Positions 1 to 7,844 of a stretch of DNA of 33,660 nucleotides are shown piece after piece. The notes beneath the pieces are model-generated. The model did no database searches. It was not told the origin of the DNA and saw only the letters and a list, made by a program, of their open reading frames with translations. Position 1 is the first letter of the stretch; each line of letters begins with the position of its first letter. The DNA comes from Spirochaetota bacterium (GTDB lineage: Bacteria; Spirochaetota; B62-G9; DRHN01): contig CP070841.1 in assembly GCA_020342115.1 (NCBI GenBank), positions 141,987 through 175,646 of the forward strand. The letters run 5' to 3'. The translations under genes and the position numbers were made by a program.

Positions 1-225
1 GCCTAGCGCATATCCGTAGAATTCTGGTATTATTTCCCTGAAACTTCTTGCAACCTCTTCTGAGGCTGCGTGTGTACCGATTAAGTTCGGGATTGAAAGC
101 TCAAGTACGAGGATAGTCATGGCAATGGCAAAAACACCGTCACAAAGAGCCTCTATACGCGACGGTTTAAGAGCAGGTGCCCAAAGGTCTCCTTTTCTTT
201 TGTTCCCTGTTTTTTCTCGTTCCAT
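1..225 (-). CDS. TMEM175/DUF1211-family membrane channel, N-terminal part (cut by window edge)
   Basis: Reading leftward from an ATG at 225, 75 codons stay open to the window edge, so the C-terminal part lies outside. After a charged N-terminus comes RIEALCDGVFAIAMTILVLE (residues 24-43). This matches the first helix of the TMEM175/DUF1211 family, whose usual motif is RxxxFSDxVFAIAxTLLVL. Bacterial members are small potassium-permeable channels with six helices per subunit (family knowledge). Here the usual FSD reads LCD, but the Arg and Asp are kept. The start is supported by GGAGG at 233-237, eight bases before the ATG. A weak promoter is possible at 247-277 (TTGAAT, 19-base gap, TATACT). 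The gene is divergent from the hydrogenase genes. The family is fairly sure; ion selectivity is not known. Confidence 0.8.
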   Translation of the reverse strand, partial: MEREKTGNKRKGDLWAPALKPSRIEALCDGVFAIAMTILVLELSIPNLIGTHAASEEVARSFREIIPEFYGYALG

Positions 226-359
226 CCAATGGCCTCCTTCAATGCTAGTATATTTAAAATACAATACAGTAATTCAAATTTTGATATTCACTGATAATAC
301 ACCGGTTAATCATGTTTTTTCAATAAAATTGTAACTGTTTTTAATGGTTAAAATGTAGC

Positions 360-387
360 TTGACATAGCGTTAAAGAATAGTATGAT
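360..387 (+). promoter_or_regulatory. sigma70-type promoter for the hydrogenase operon
   Basis: TTGACA at 360-365 is a perfect -35 box. It is followed after 16 bases by TATGAT at 382-387, which matches five of six bases of TATAAT. Transcription would start near 394, giving a leader of about 50 bases before the small-subunit ATG at 446. No other good promoter was seen in the 220-base gap between the divergent genes, and no obvious anaerobic regulator site was recognised. Confidence 0.65.
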
Positions 388-445
388 GGGAACTTACATA
401 AATCGACATTTTCAGAAAAAGCAAATTAGAAAGGATTTATAAATT

Positions 446-1198
446 ATGAGTGCTGTTTCAAATAAACAAAAACCTGCGTTGGGTTTTTTCACCTTCACAT
501 GCTGTGAAGGCTGTTCTTTCACCATGCTTTTCATCGATAAGATTATGACTATTCTAAAGAGGTTCGATATTGTTTATTTCAATCTCCTGAAAGAAAAGAA
601 CGAGGTGTCAGAAATTGATCTCGCGTTTGTTGAGGGGGCAGTAACTACCACAACGGAAATTAAGGAATTGAAAGAAATAAGAGAGAAGTCGAAGTTTGTA
701 GTAGCCCTGGGCACCTGTGCATGTAATGGTGGAATTCCTGCTATGAGAAATTTTGTCGATTCCAAGTCTTTAAGAAAATACGTGTATCACCATAAAAAAC
801 ACCCTGATACTGTACAGGCTGCAGGAATCGGGGAGCATATTAAAGTTGATTACTGGATGAGAGGTTGTCCAATCATTAAGAATGAGTTTGTCGAATTTAC
901 AGAGAGTTATCTCAAGGGAAAGATCATGAGGCCTTTTGAGGGGGCTGTCTGTGAGCAGTGCCCCAGAAGAGGCGTTAACTGTTTTTTGAAAGAAAAAGCA
1001 GATTGTATGGGAGCAGTCACACATGGCGGATGTAGTGCGCTTTGTACTTCAGACAATATTCCCTGCATGCTGTGCAGAGGACCAACAGAAAAGCTAAACG
1101 TTGCTGCAGAGATTAAAATGTTCAAGAAGTTCGGTATTGATGTAAAGGAGATTCACGACAGGCTGAACATGTTTAAAAATATCGAGGAAGTTCGTTAA
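446..1198 (+). CDS. [NiFe] hydrogenase small subunit (group 3-like)
   Basis: This is the electron-transfer subunit of a cytoplasmic [NiFe] hydrogenase. The proximal-cluster ligands are visible as CCEGC (residues 19-23), GTCACNGG (C91) and RGCPI (C141). Eight further Cys (169, 172, 179, 187, 196, 200, 207, 210) follow the spacing seen in F420-non-reducing and sulfhydrogenase-type small subunits, ending in the PCxxCxGP pattern. Two more [4Fe-4S] clusters are therefore expected. There is no twin-arginine signal peptide, so the enzyme should be cytoplasmic. The ATG at 446 has AGAAAGGA at 428-434 upstream. The large subunit follows after about 40 bases. No diaphorase, HdrA or membrane-anchor gene is adjacent, so the electron acceptor is unknown. 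The family is certain; the subgroup is inferred. Confidence 0.9.
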   Translation: MSAVSNKQKPALGFFTFTCCEGCSFTMLFIDKIMTILKRFDIVYFNLLKEKNEVSEIDLAFVEGAVTTTTEIKELKEIREKSKFVVALGTCACNGGIPAMRNFVDSKSLRKYVYHHKKHPDTVQAAGIGEHIKVDYWMRGCPIIKNEFVEFTESYLKGKIMRPFEGAVCEQCPRRGVNCFLKEKADCMGAVTHGGCSALCTSDNIPCMLCRGPTEKLNVAAEIKMFKKFGIDVKEIHDRLNMFKNIEEVR

Positions 1199-1237
1199 AA
1201 AGGGACAGGATTTATTTTTTAATTAGCAGGATGGTTC

Positions 1238-2494
1238 TTGACTATGTCAACAATATCATTAGATCACATTTCAAAAATTGAGGGTCATGCAAGTTTAAAC
1301 ATCAAAATCGAAAAGAATGAGTTGAAAAACCTGGAACTGGAGATGGTTGAAGGGGCAAGGTTTTTTGAGAATATTCTCAAAGGCAAGAAATATGACGAGC
1401 TCCCCTTGATCTCAGCTCGGATCTGCGGTGTGTGCTCGCCTGCCCATACCTTGACTGCGGTTAGAGCTGTTGAAGATGCTTTCGGTATCAATCCGAATAA
1501 GACCGTTAAGCTTCTGAGGGAGCTTCTTGCAATCGGCGGACTGCTTCAGAGCCACATCCTGCATCTTTATTTTTTACTTCTGCCAGGATGCCTTGGGTAT
1601 GGAAGCGCTCTACAGATGATTCCCAAATACCAAAAAGAAATTAATAGAGCGTTAAAGATAAAACGCCTGGGAAACAGGATTATGACAGCAATAGGGGGGA
1701 GAGATATTCATCCCCTGACAGTGGTAGCGGGCGGTTTTTCAAAATATCCATCTTCAGAGGATTTAAAGTCTCTGATGGAAGAACTGAAAGTCGTACAGGA
1801 AGATGCTTTAAAAACATTTGACCTATTTTCCAGGCTCACTTTCCCAAATTTTGAGCACAAATCGACTTACATTGCAGTGCACGGTAAAAATCTTTTAGGA
1901 GATAAAATCAGCCTTCTTGAAAATGCTATCCCCAAGCAGTTTCCTCATGATTATGAGGAGTACATGAAAAAGTACTTTCAGCATGACTCCACAGCAGAAT
2001 TCGTTGTGATTGAAGGAAAGGGATATACAGTCGGTGCCCAGGCAAGGCTAAATGTTAACTGGAATCTGCAAGACAAGGAACTTCGGGATCTCTTAAAGGT
2101 GAAATCTCCCTCTCATTCCCCCTTTTCGAATGTCGTGTTCCAGAGCTTTGAGATCATGAGTGGTGTCAAAAGGGCAATAGAAATCATAAATGAGTTAATT
2201 GAAAATCCAATCAATACAGATCCCCCAAAAGAGGTAAAACCCAAAGCGTCAACAGGGATCGGGGTCATGGAAGCACCACGAGGCTTGCTGTTCCATAAAT
2301 ACACTTTCGATGAGCATGGTTATTGTACGTATGCTAATGTTACTACACCGACATCGCAGAACCTGAAAATGCTGGAAGATTGCCTTGAAGCTTTTGTCAA
2401 AGCACACCTGCATCTGCCGAAAGATACGCTGATTACAGAAGTTGAGAAGCTTATCAGGGCATTCGACCCATGTATCAGCTGCTCATCCCATTAA
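1238..2494 (+). CDS. [NiFe] hydrogenase large subunit, no C-terminal maturation peptide
   Basis: This catalytic subunit carries the NiFe(CN)2CO centre. The L1 motif RICGVCSPAH (residues 61-70) and the L2 motif DPCISCSSH (410-418) supply the four Cys ligands. The typical N-terminal segment SLDHISKIEGHASL is present. The protein ends exactly at the L2 His, with the stop codon directly after it. The C-terminal extension that most large subunits lose to a nickel-dependent endopeptidase is therefore absent. The start is ambiguous. TTG at 1238 lies about seven bases after AGCAGG, while ATG at 1244 (two codons in) lies about 13 bases from it. It follows the small subunit as an operon partner and is followed by a MATE transporter 33 bases later. 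Direction of catalysis cannot be read from sequence. Confidence 0.92.
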   Translation: MTMSTISLDHISKIEGHASLNIKIEKNELKNLELEMVEGARFFENILKGKKYDELPLISARICGVCSPAHTLTAVRAVEDAFGINPNKTVKLLRELLAIGGLLQSHILHLYFLLLPGCLGYGSALQMIPKYQKEINRALKIKRLGNRIMTAIGGRDIHPLTVVAGGFSKYPSSEDLKSLMEELKVVQEDALKTFDLFSRLTFPNFEHKSTYIAVHGKNLLGDKISLLENAIPKQFPHDYEEYMKKYFQHDSTAEFVVIEGKGYTVGAQARLNVNWNLQDKELRDLLKVKSPSHSPFSNVVFQSFEIMSGVKRAIEIINELIENPINTDPPKEVKPKASTGIGVMEAPRGLLFHKYTFDEHGYCTYANVTTPTSQNLKMLEDCLEAFVKAHLHLPKDTLITEVEKLIRAFDPCISCSSH

Positions 2495-2527
2495 TCTGTT
2501 AGCTTAAGATTAGGAGGCTTGTGAAGA

Positions 2528-3955
2528 ATGCACCATAGAGTGATGTGGCATTATCATTTGAAGCAACATCCCTTTCATCCGAAAAAGCATCCAAGAGATC
2601 TGGATGAAGAGGCAAGAAAAGTAATTCTCAGCTCAAGTATCTGGAAGCTTTTTGCCAAATTTGCACTGCCATCGATATTCGGCATGCTGATGTACGCTAT
2701 ATACGTTTTCATAGACGCCGTATTTGTGGGGCAATGGGTAGGCAAGGAGGCATTGGCAGCAATTTCCATTGTACAACCCCTCACACTCATAAACATGGGG
2801 ATTATGGCCTTCATGGGAATGGGATCTGCATCGCTGCTTTCCCGGGCTATAGGAGCGAGGGATGAAAGTACCGTCTCGAAGATCCTGGGCAATAACATAC
2901 TCTTCATATTCATATTCTCTCTGATTTTCATGTTTCTGGGGTACTTCTTTGCAGCACCGCTGGTACATTTCATGGGGGGGAGAGGACAGATACTGGCTTT
3001 CGGAACAAACTATTTCAGGATTGTCGTTCTCGGGTCATTTTTCATCAATTTTATCGGCAGTACTAACATGTTGATCAGGGCAGAGGGACAGATCAAAGCG
3101 GCTATGATTTTAATAACTGTCGGCAGCATTCTCAATATATGCCTTGATCCCATCTTCATTAAAATCCTTGGTATGGGTATAGAGGGAGCAGCAATCGCAA
3201 CCGTGATTTCAATGTTCATTACAAGCATCGTTACTCTTATTTACTTTTTCCGTGGCGACAGTGAATTATCTCTTCGCAAAAAGGGATTCCACTTGGCACC
3301 TCATTTGATAAAGGACATTGCTCCTGTAGGTGTTTCAGCCATCGCAATGCAGCTTATGACTGTAATTCAGCAGATCTTGATATTCAAATCTGTAGGATTT
3401 TACGGGAAGGGGGATGATCTTGCACTTATAGGAGCAACATTGAACATGCTGTCGTTTGCACTAATCCCCATGTGGGGGATTTCCGCAGGGCTGCAGCCCA
3501 TTATAGGGATGAATTTCGGAGCTAAGCAGTATTCCAGGGTAAAGGAGGCTTTCAATAAATTCCTTTTAGCATCAACAATCATTGCCCTGGTGATCTGGGC
3601 AATATTCATGATATTTCCGAGTAAAATCCTGGGTCTCTATATCACCGATCCCGGGCTGGCAAGCTCGGGAGTTTATATGTTCAGAATTGTTATGAGTGCA
3701 TTCTTTCTGCAGGGATTCATACTTATACCAGCCACTCTGTTTCAGTCAATCGGCAAGGGTAAGATGGCGAGTATTGTACTTCTTGTCCGTGAGATACTTC
3801 TGTTCGCACCTGTTGTCATCGTGTTGCCCATTTTTATGGGGCTCAACGGTATATGGATATCGATCCCGGTGGCCGATGCAGTAATTGTTGTGCTCGCATC
3901 AATACTGTTTATTCGTGTATTCAGAGCAATGGTAGCTAATAAGCAGGGAAGCTAG
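2528..3955 (+). CDS. MATE-family efflux transporter with His-rich N-terminus
   Basis: This is a 475-residue multidrug and toxin extrusion transporter of the inner membrane, with about twelve hydrophobic segments in two homologous halves. Typical MATE features are ALPSIFGMLMYAIYVFIDAV near residue 48, GIEGAAIATVIS before the middle, and GLQPIIGMNFGA in the second half. Family members export cationic or drug-like compounds by Na+ or H+ antiport; the substrate here is unknown. The first 21 residues carry seven His (2, 3, 8, 10, 14, 17, 21), which is not a usual MATE feature. The start is well supported by AGGAGG at 2512-2517 ten bases before the ATG, so the His-rich tail is probably translated. 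It lies 33 bases behind the hydrogenase large subunit, probably in one transcript. Confidence 0.9.
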   Translation: MHHRVMWHYHLKQHPFHPKKHPRDLDEEARKVILSSSIWKLFAKFALPSIFGMLMYAIYVFIDAVFVGQWVGKEALAAISIVQPLTLINMGIMAFMGMGSASLLSRAIGARDESTVSKILGNNILFIFIFSLIFMFLGYFFAAPLVHFMGGRGQILAFGTNYFRIVVLGSFFINFIGSTNMLIRAEGQIKAAMILITVGSILNICLDPIFIKILGMGIEGAAIATVISMFITSIVTLIYFFRGDSELSLRKKGFHLAPHLIKDIAPVGVSAIAMQLMTVIQQILIFKSVGFYGKGDDLALIGATLNMLSFALIPMWGISAGLQPIIGMNFGAKQYSRVKEAFNKFLLASTIIALVIWAIFMIFPSKILGLYITDPGLASSGVYMFRIVMSAFFLQGFILIPATLFQSIGKGKMASIVLLVREILLFAPVVIVLPIFMGLNGIWISIPVADAVIVVLASILFIRVFRAMVANKQGS

Positions 3956-3979
3956 TGATTAGAGTGTTATACTATCACT
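3954..3979. terminator. hairpin across the converging stop codons
   Basis: AGTGAT (3954-3959) and ATCACT (3974-3979) pair. AG/CT extends the stem beyond one bulged T, leaving a nine-base loop. The stem covers the end of the MATE stop codon and the whole ferredoxin stop codon, so it could stop transcription from both sides. There is no T-run on either side, so a classical rho-independent terminator is not shown. Confidence 0.3.
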
Positions 3980-4196
3980 CCCATGCACTATGGCTCAGGA
4001 TAGCATCATTAGGGCATTCACCCTGGCATGAACCACATTCTGCACATTCGCCAATAGTATCTGCTTTGACCTTTCCATCAACAACTTCATACACCCCCAC
4101 AGGGCACACATCGGCACACTTGCCGGCGCCGTTGCAGAGATCCAGATCGATTTCAACCCAGAGTTCTCCATCTTCCCACTTTTTTACATTTGCCAT
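3975..4196 (-). CDS. Seven-Cys ferredoxin, likely [3Fe-4S][4Fe-4S]
   Basis: This 73-residue soluble electron carrier has two cluster motifs. The second, CAECGSCQGECP, is a full CxxCxxCxxxCP. The first reads CNGAGKCADVCP: the second Cys is replaced by Ala (codon GCC), leaving CxxxxxCxxxCP. In known seven-iron ferredoxins loss of that Cys gives a [3Fe-4S] cluster, so a 3Fe/4Fe protein is the likely reading. The N-terminus has a short beta-strand segment (KKWEDGELWVEIDLDLC). GGAG lies about ten bases before the ATG. The gene converges on the MATE gene and lies about 1.5 kb from the hydrogenase large subunit. A redox link to the hydrogenase is plausible but only inferred from proximity. Confidence 0.85.
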   Translation of the reverse strand: MANVKKWEDGELWVEIDLDLCNGAGKCADVCPVGVYEVVDGKVKADTIGECAECGSCQGECPNDAILSHSAWE

Positions 4197-4254
4197 TATT
4201 GTTACTCCAATTCTAATTTGAATCGATTATAATGAGCTGGTTAATAGTAGTCTA

Positions 4255-4542
4255 TCAATCTTCCCCTTTCATCTTCTCCATTTCTTTCTGTGTGAGCCGT
4301 TCTTCCAATCTTTTAGCCTTACCGCCATGAAAAACGTAAGTGCGGAGGAAGTGAATTAGGTTAAAGAGACCCAAAAAGCCAGCTGGCCAAAGCCACCACT
4401 GATAGCCTCCAGGATTTGTAACATTGTTTATGACTGCAAGTATGATTATAAGTATGATGTAGCCGATCAAATTACGGATAAAACCGACCTTTTCCTTGGC
4501 GATTTTTTTTGCCTGTTCCTTCTTGGTTTCTTCGTTTTCCAT
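4255..4542 (-). CDS. 2TM-domain small membrane protein
   Basis: This 95-residue protein has a charged, Lys/Glu-rich N-terminus, two membrane helices (about residues 22-42 and 50-66, the second containing WWLWPAGFLGLFNLIHFL) and a charged, helical C-terminus. The pattern of two helices joined by a short loop with an NPGGYQWWLWP segment fits the 2TM domain family found alone or next to histidine kinases; its biochemical role is unknown. GGAGG stands seven bases before the ATG. The ferredoxin gene follows 58 bases downstream on the same strand, so both may share a transcript. No signal peptide is evident. Confidence 0.7.
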   Translation of the reverse strand: MENEETKKEQAKKIAKEKVGFIRNLIGYIILIIILAVINNVTNPGGYQWWLWPAGFLGLFNLIHFLRTYVFHGGKAKRLEERLTQKEMEKMKGED

Positions 4543-4630
4543 TGGACCTCCAACTAAATATTGTTTAAAGCAGTATGAGAATTAGCTGATTTTATATTAA
4601 AACTATCCATACTGCAAGACAATCTGTAGA

Positions 4631-4697
4631 GTATAGGGACACATTTTTTAATTATTGTTAAAACTTTGTAATTGTACTTAAGAAAGATGTCCTATCA
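4631..4697. repeat. intergenic inverted-repeat element A
   Basis: The left arm (4631-4655) matches 19 of 25 positions of the element consensus (core GGGGACATGTTACTTAATT). The right arm (about 4671-4697) is a degenerate reverse complement containing GATGTCCTAT. It lies between the amidohydrolase and the 2TM gene, and its right arm runs into the amidohydrolase stop codon at 4695-4697. As RNA it would fold into an imperfect hairpin and may act as a 3-prime end signal. It is the most diverged copy apart from D. Confidence 0.55.
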
Positions 4698-6185
4698 ATT
4701 CTGCGTTACTTCCTGGTTTATTTCAGCGATTTGATCAAGTATTGTGTCTAAATCATTTCGTGTATACCAGCGGCCCCGCACCATCACACCTTCTATTAGT
4801 CTGGTATTAGTAATATCCTCCAGCGGATTCGCTTCCAGTAAAACAAGGTCAGCTTGCTTACCTATTTCTATTGTGCCAAATTCATTCAGTTTATTAAGAT
4901 ACAAAGCTGGATTGTATGTGCTCGTTTTCAGGGCGTCGAAAGTAGATATACCAAGGTCTACTATGACTTCCAACTCATCATGCAGAGAAAAGCCTGGCAC
5001 CATCAGCGGAACGTTTGAATCAGTTCCAGACATCAGAAGAGCGCCTTCTTCGTTTAATGCAACACACATCTTTTCCATCGCATCAATGTAGTTACTTATA
5101 CCTTCGAGCACTTCTTCTTTTGGCCTTTCAGGATCTGCTACATAATGGTTTTTCCCGGGGATCCAAACTTGATTCAGAAGGCCGGGGTTCACATACTTAA
5201 GATCCTGCATTTCATCCAATTCGTCTTCAAGATTGTATCTTTGCTTGCGTATCGATTGGATGAGAGCAATAGTTGTCGTTACCCATATTTTATCATCAGC
5301 AACATCCTTAGCCGTTTTTTGAATGCTCTCGTCCGTCCAATCCACTATTTTGATTAGTTCCTCAACATGAGCAACAGCCTCCTGACCCAGTTCCCGAAAC
5401 TCATTCCAGCTGCGCGTTTTATCCTCACTGAAGTTAAATAATACTGGTACATGTCCATCAAGAGACAAATCATACTTATGCGCTGATGACATGAGAACCC
5501 GATATGAATCTAGGGATTCAAAAAAACCATTATGCACCTTGATTCCGTCATAACCCTGAGCTTTGAATTCCGCAACCAGTTTCTCCGCCTTTTTAGGGGT
5601 GTTTGCAGTACAGACACCTCCAGAATAAATCCATGATTCCTTAATCCAATCAAACCAATCCATCTCACGAATCCAGGGGCTCCATACCCATAAATTTGGA
5701 CCGGGCCTGGTTCCAGCGTTGATTTCATCACGCCATTGCAGGCGAATGGGAGGCCCGCCCACATCTCGTATTGTAGTAACACCATTTGCAATATATAGCA
5801 TAAGATCGTTCTCACTGTTTAATAGGTGGGCATGCATGTCACTCAGACCAGGTATTAGAAACCTGCCATGCCCATCAACTGTCAACGCTTCTTGAGGAAT
5901 CTCAACTGCTGAAACGGGGCCCATTTCTGAGATACGGCCATCTTCAATAATGACTGTGTGTCCTTTCAGCAAACGTTCACTGTCCATGGGTATGACATTG
6001 ATATTCTCAAAAGCGACCATTTTTTCTGTTCCCGGAGGAATCATTTCAAGCGCTAGAGCTGTCTTGCTATGTGCTTTAACGGTATCCTTTGGACCAAGAA
6101 CAACAACATAAGCCACTACAAATACTATTATCAACCCGACAATGATACCAATCCCTATCCCAACCCATTTCAATGCTTTATTCAT
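4695..6185 (-). CDS. Membrane-anchored amidohydrolase (metal-dependent hydrolase), paralog 1
   Basis: This 496-residue member of the amidohydrolase superfamily has a TIM-barrel metal centre. The ligands are visible: HAH at 118-120, the Lys usually carboxylated at 216 (GIKVHNG), His245 (DGHVP), His273 (VAHVEEL) and Asp389 (SGTDSN). A small beta domain is built from residues 55-115 and the C-terminal segment after 440 (GTIEIGKQADLVLLEANPL). It resembles imidazolonepropionase/prolidase-like enzymes; the substrate is unknown. The N-terminus is one hydrophobic helix (residues 7-30) without a clear cleavage site. The enzyme is probably anchored and faces the periplasm. AAGGAT precedes the ATG. A paralog lies just upstream on the same strand, separated by a repeat element. 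Confidence 0.82.
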   Translation of the reverse strand: MNKALKWVGIGIGIIVGLIIVFVVAYVVVLGPKDTVKAHSKTALALEMIPPGTEKMVAFENINVIPMDSERLLKGHTVIIEDGRISEMGPVSAVEIPQEALTVDGHGRFLIPGLSDMHAHLLNSENDLMLYIANGVTTIRDVGGPPIRLQWRDEINAGTRPGPNLWVWSPWIREMDWFDWIKESWIYSGGVCTANTPKKAEKLVAEFKAQGYDGIKVHNGFFESLDSYRVLMSSAHKYDLSLDGHVPVLFNFSEDKTRSWNEFRELGQEAVAHVEELIKIVDWTDESIQKTAKDVADDKIWVTTTIALIQSIRKQRYNLEDELDEMQDLKYVNPGLLNQVWIPGKNHYVADPERPKEEVLEGISNYIDAMEKMCVALNEEGALLMSGTDSNVPLMVPGFSLHDELEVIVDLGISTFDALKTSTYNPALYLNKLNEFGTIEIGKQADLVLLEANPLEDITNTRLIEGVMVRGRWYTRNDLDTILDQIAEINQEVTQN

Positions 6186-6233
6186 GATTTATCCTTAAAA
6201 GAGATTATTTAATACGGTTACTACATAACAGAT

Positions 6234-6301
6234 TTCCAGGGACTCTTGACTTAATTCTTAATCCAAATATGTTATAATAATTAAGGTATATGTCCCTGTA
6301 A
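6234..6301. repeat. intergenic inverted-repeat element B
   Basis: The left arm at 6234-6258 matches 17 of 25 consensus positions. The right arm at 6277-6301 matches 20 of 25 when reverse-complemented, with about 18 bases between them. It is the only recognisable structure in the 160-base gap between the two amidohydrolase genes. It could act as a stem-loop that separates their expression. Confidence 0.65.
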
Positions 6302-6346
6302 TTATTTCCCATTAGTACTTCAATAAATAATTGACTAACCAGGTGG

Positions 6347-7795
6347 TTACTTTTTTATTGATTCATAGAAAACAGGAAGTTCTTCAAGTCTAATCTGGAT
6401 TTCAAATTTTGAAATCCACCTGCCGCCAATCATCACACCTGCAATCTTGCTGGTATTAGTAATCTCTTCAAGAGGATTTGCCTCTAAAAGAACCAGATTA
6501 GCCCGTTTGCCAACCTCGATAGTCCCTGCCTCATCAGGCTCACCCAGGAATTCGAAGGGATATGTTGTAGATGTTCTCAAAGCTTCATATGGAGTTAATC
6601 CGACATCAACCAGTTCCTTGAGCTCCCTGTGAAGTGAAAATCCGGGTATAGTGGTTGGTACAAGAGCATCGGTACCTGCCAGTAACCTGGCCCCCTTATC
6701 ATGTAACGCCTTTGTGAATGGTTTCTCGAACAAATCAAATCCCTTTTTCAGTGCATCTCGATGTTCCGGGGGCATCTTTAAATATATGTTCGTAGTTAAG
6801 AATGACCATACTCCCAGAGCCATGGGATGAAGGTAGCGGACTTCTGGTCGAGTGAGCTCTTTATCATAGCCGTCCAGGATTGCGAGGAGATTTTTTTTCA
6901 TTATGAGGGTTGGCGTAATCCATATATCGCTTTCGGCTATGATTTCTGCGTAATAATTTATATTTTCCTGATCGTAATTTCCCTTTGTATGTTTCATGAC
7001 CTCTTCCGAATGAGCAATGAGGTTTTGACCAGCCTCCAGAATATACTCCACAGACAGGACCATAGGGATATGGCCTTCTACAGGCATTCCAACCTCTTTT
7101 GCTGTAGCCATGATCGAGTCGTAGGATTCCTGGTTCAGAAAGGAATAGACTTTCATCTTATCATACCCGGCTTCTTTCGCATCCAGTACAGCCTGTCGTG
7201 CTTGATCGGCTGTCTCAACCCAGGTGCTCAAAGGAGGCGGCCAGGCCTGCCCAGGACCATCAATCATCCTGGCTAGAATAAGCCTGGGACCAAGGATCTC
7301 ACCCCGGCTAATCTGGTCTCGAAGAGGTATATGTTCCGGCAGGGCGGACATAACCTGGATTGTGGCTACACCATTAGCCACGTAAAGAAAGAGCAACTTG
7401 CTGAAATCCAGCTCGTCAGCTGAAAATTGTGCTTCTGGAGGGAACATTATATTCCAGCTTTCTCCAAGCATATGGACATGCATGTCAGAAAGGGAAGGGA
7501 TCAGGTACTTGCCAGTTGTATCTTTCATGGTAGCACCAGTAGGTATGTTCGTTGAAGATGCAGGTCCAATCTTGTTAATACGGCCGTTTTGAACGATTAC
7601 AGTCTGATCCAGAAGAACGCGCTCTTTGTCCATGGGTATGACATTGACATGAACAAATGCAAAACTTTCACTTTCCGGAAGTTCTGTGCTTTCTGTTCCA
7701 AACAAAGGTTTTACTACAGTCTGCCCGCTTAACCACAGAATTGTTACGCACAGGCATATTTTGATAATTTTTTTTCTATCAAACAATTTAGACAT
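6347..7795 (-). CDS. Exported amidohydrolase (metal-dependent hydrolase), paralog 2
   Basis: This 482-residue amidohydrolase has the same architecture as its neighbour. Metal ligands are HVH at 106-108, Lys215 (DKMKVYSF), His242 (EGHIP), His262 (IAHSEEV) and Asp375 (AGTDAL). The C-terminal GTIEVGKRANLVLLEANPLE is nearly the same as in paralog 1. By eye the two are clearly homologous across their whole length but far from identical. The N-terminus is a positively charged segment followed by a hydrophobic stretch (residues 10-27), either a signal peptide or an anchor. Paralog 2 has an insertion after the HxH motif (about residues 111-132). AAGGAG precedes the ATG. The substrate is unknown. The DUF4097 gene lies immediately upstream, 49 bases away. 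Confidence 0.82.
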   Translation of the reverse strand: MSKLFDRKKIIKICLCVTILWLSGQTVVKPLFGTESTELPESESFAFVHVNVIPMDKERVLLDQTVIVQNGRINKIGPASSTNIPTGATMKDTTGKYLIPSLSDMHVHMLGESWNIMFPPEAQFSADELDFSKLLFLYVANGVATIQVMSALPEHIPLRDQISRGEILGPRLILARMIDGPGQAWPPPLSTWVETADQARQAVLDAKEAGYDKMKVYSFLNQESYDSIMATAKEVGMPVEGHIPMVLSVEYILEAGQNLIAHSEEVMKHTKGNYDQENINYYAEIIAESDIWITPTLIMKKNLLAILDGYDKELTRPEVRYLHPMALGVWSFLTTNIYLKMPPEHRDALKKGFDLFEKPFTKALHDKGARLLAGTDALVPTTIPGFSLHRELKELVDVGLTPYEALRTSTTYPFEFLGEPDEAGTIEVGKRANLVLLEANPLEEITNTSKIAGVMIGGRWISKFEIQIRLEELPVFYESIKK

Positions 7796-7844
7796 GGTAA
7801 ATGCTCCTTTTTCAGTCTGTTGATCGGTTCAATGAATAAATATC

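Noticed and set aside
119-334. A 71-codon plus-strand frame at the left end
   Set aside because: It overlaps the TMEM175-type gene on the other strand, has no SD, and its translation shows no pattern.
2575-2973. A 132-codon minus-strand frame, with another of 111 codons beside it
   Set aside because: Both are shadows of the MATE gene, which has clear family motifs and an SD.
3955-4221. An 88-codon plus-strand frame over the ferredoxin region
   Set aside because: The His/Ser-rich translation is the shadow of the ferredoxin, whose Cys motifs are unmistakable on the minus strand.
6827-7276. A 149-codon plus-strand open frame
   Set aside because: It lies antisense inside the second amidohydrolase, whose metal-site motifs prove the minus-strand frame. 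The product is Cys/His/Phe-rich with no domain pattern.
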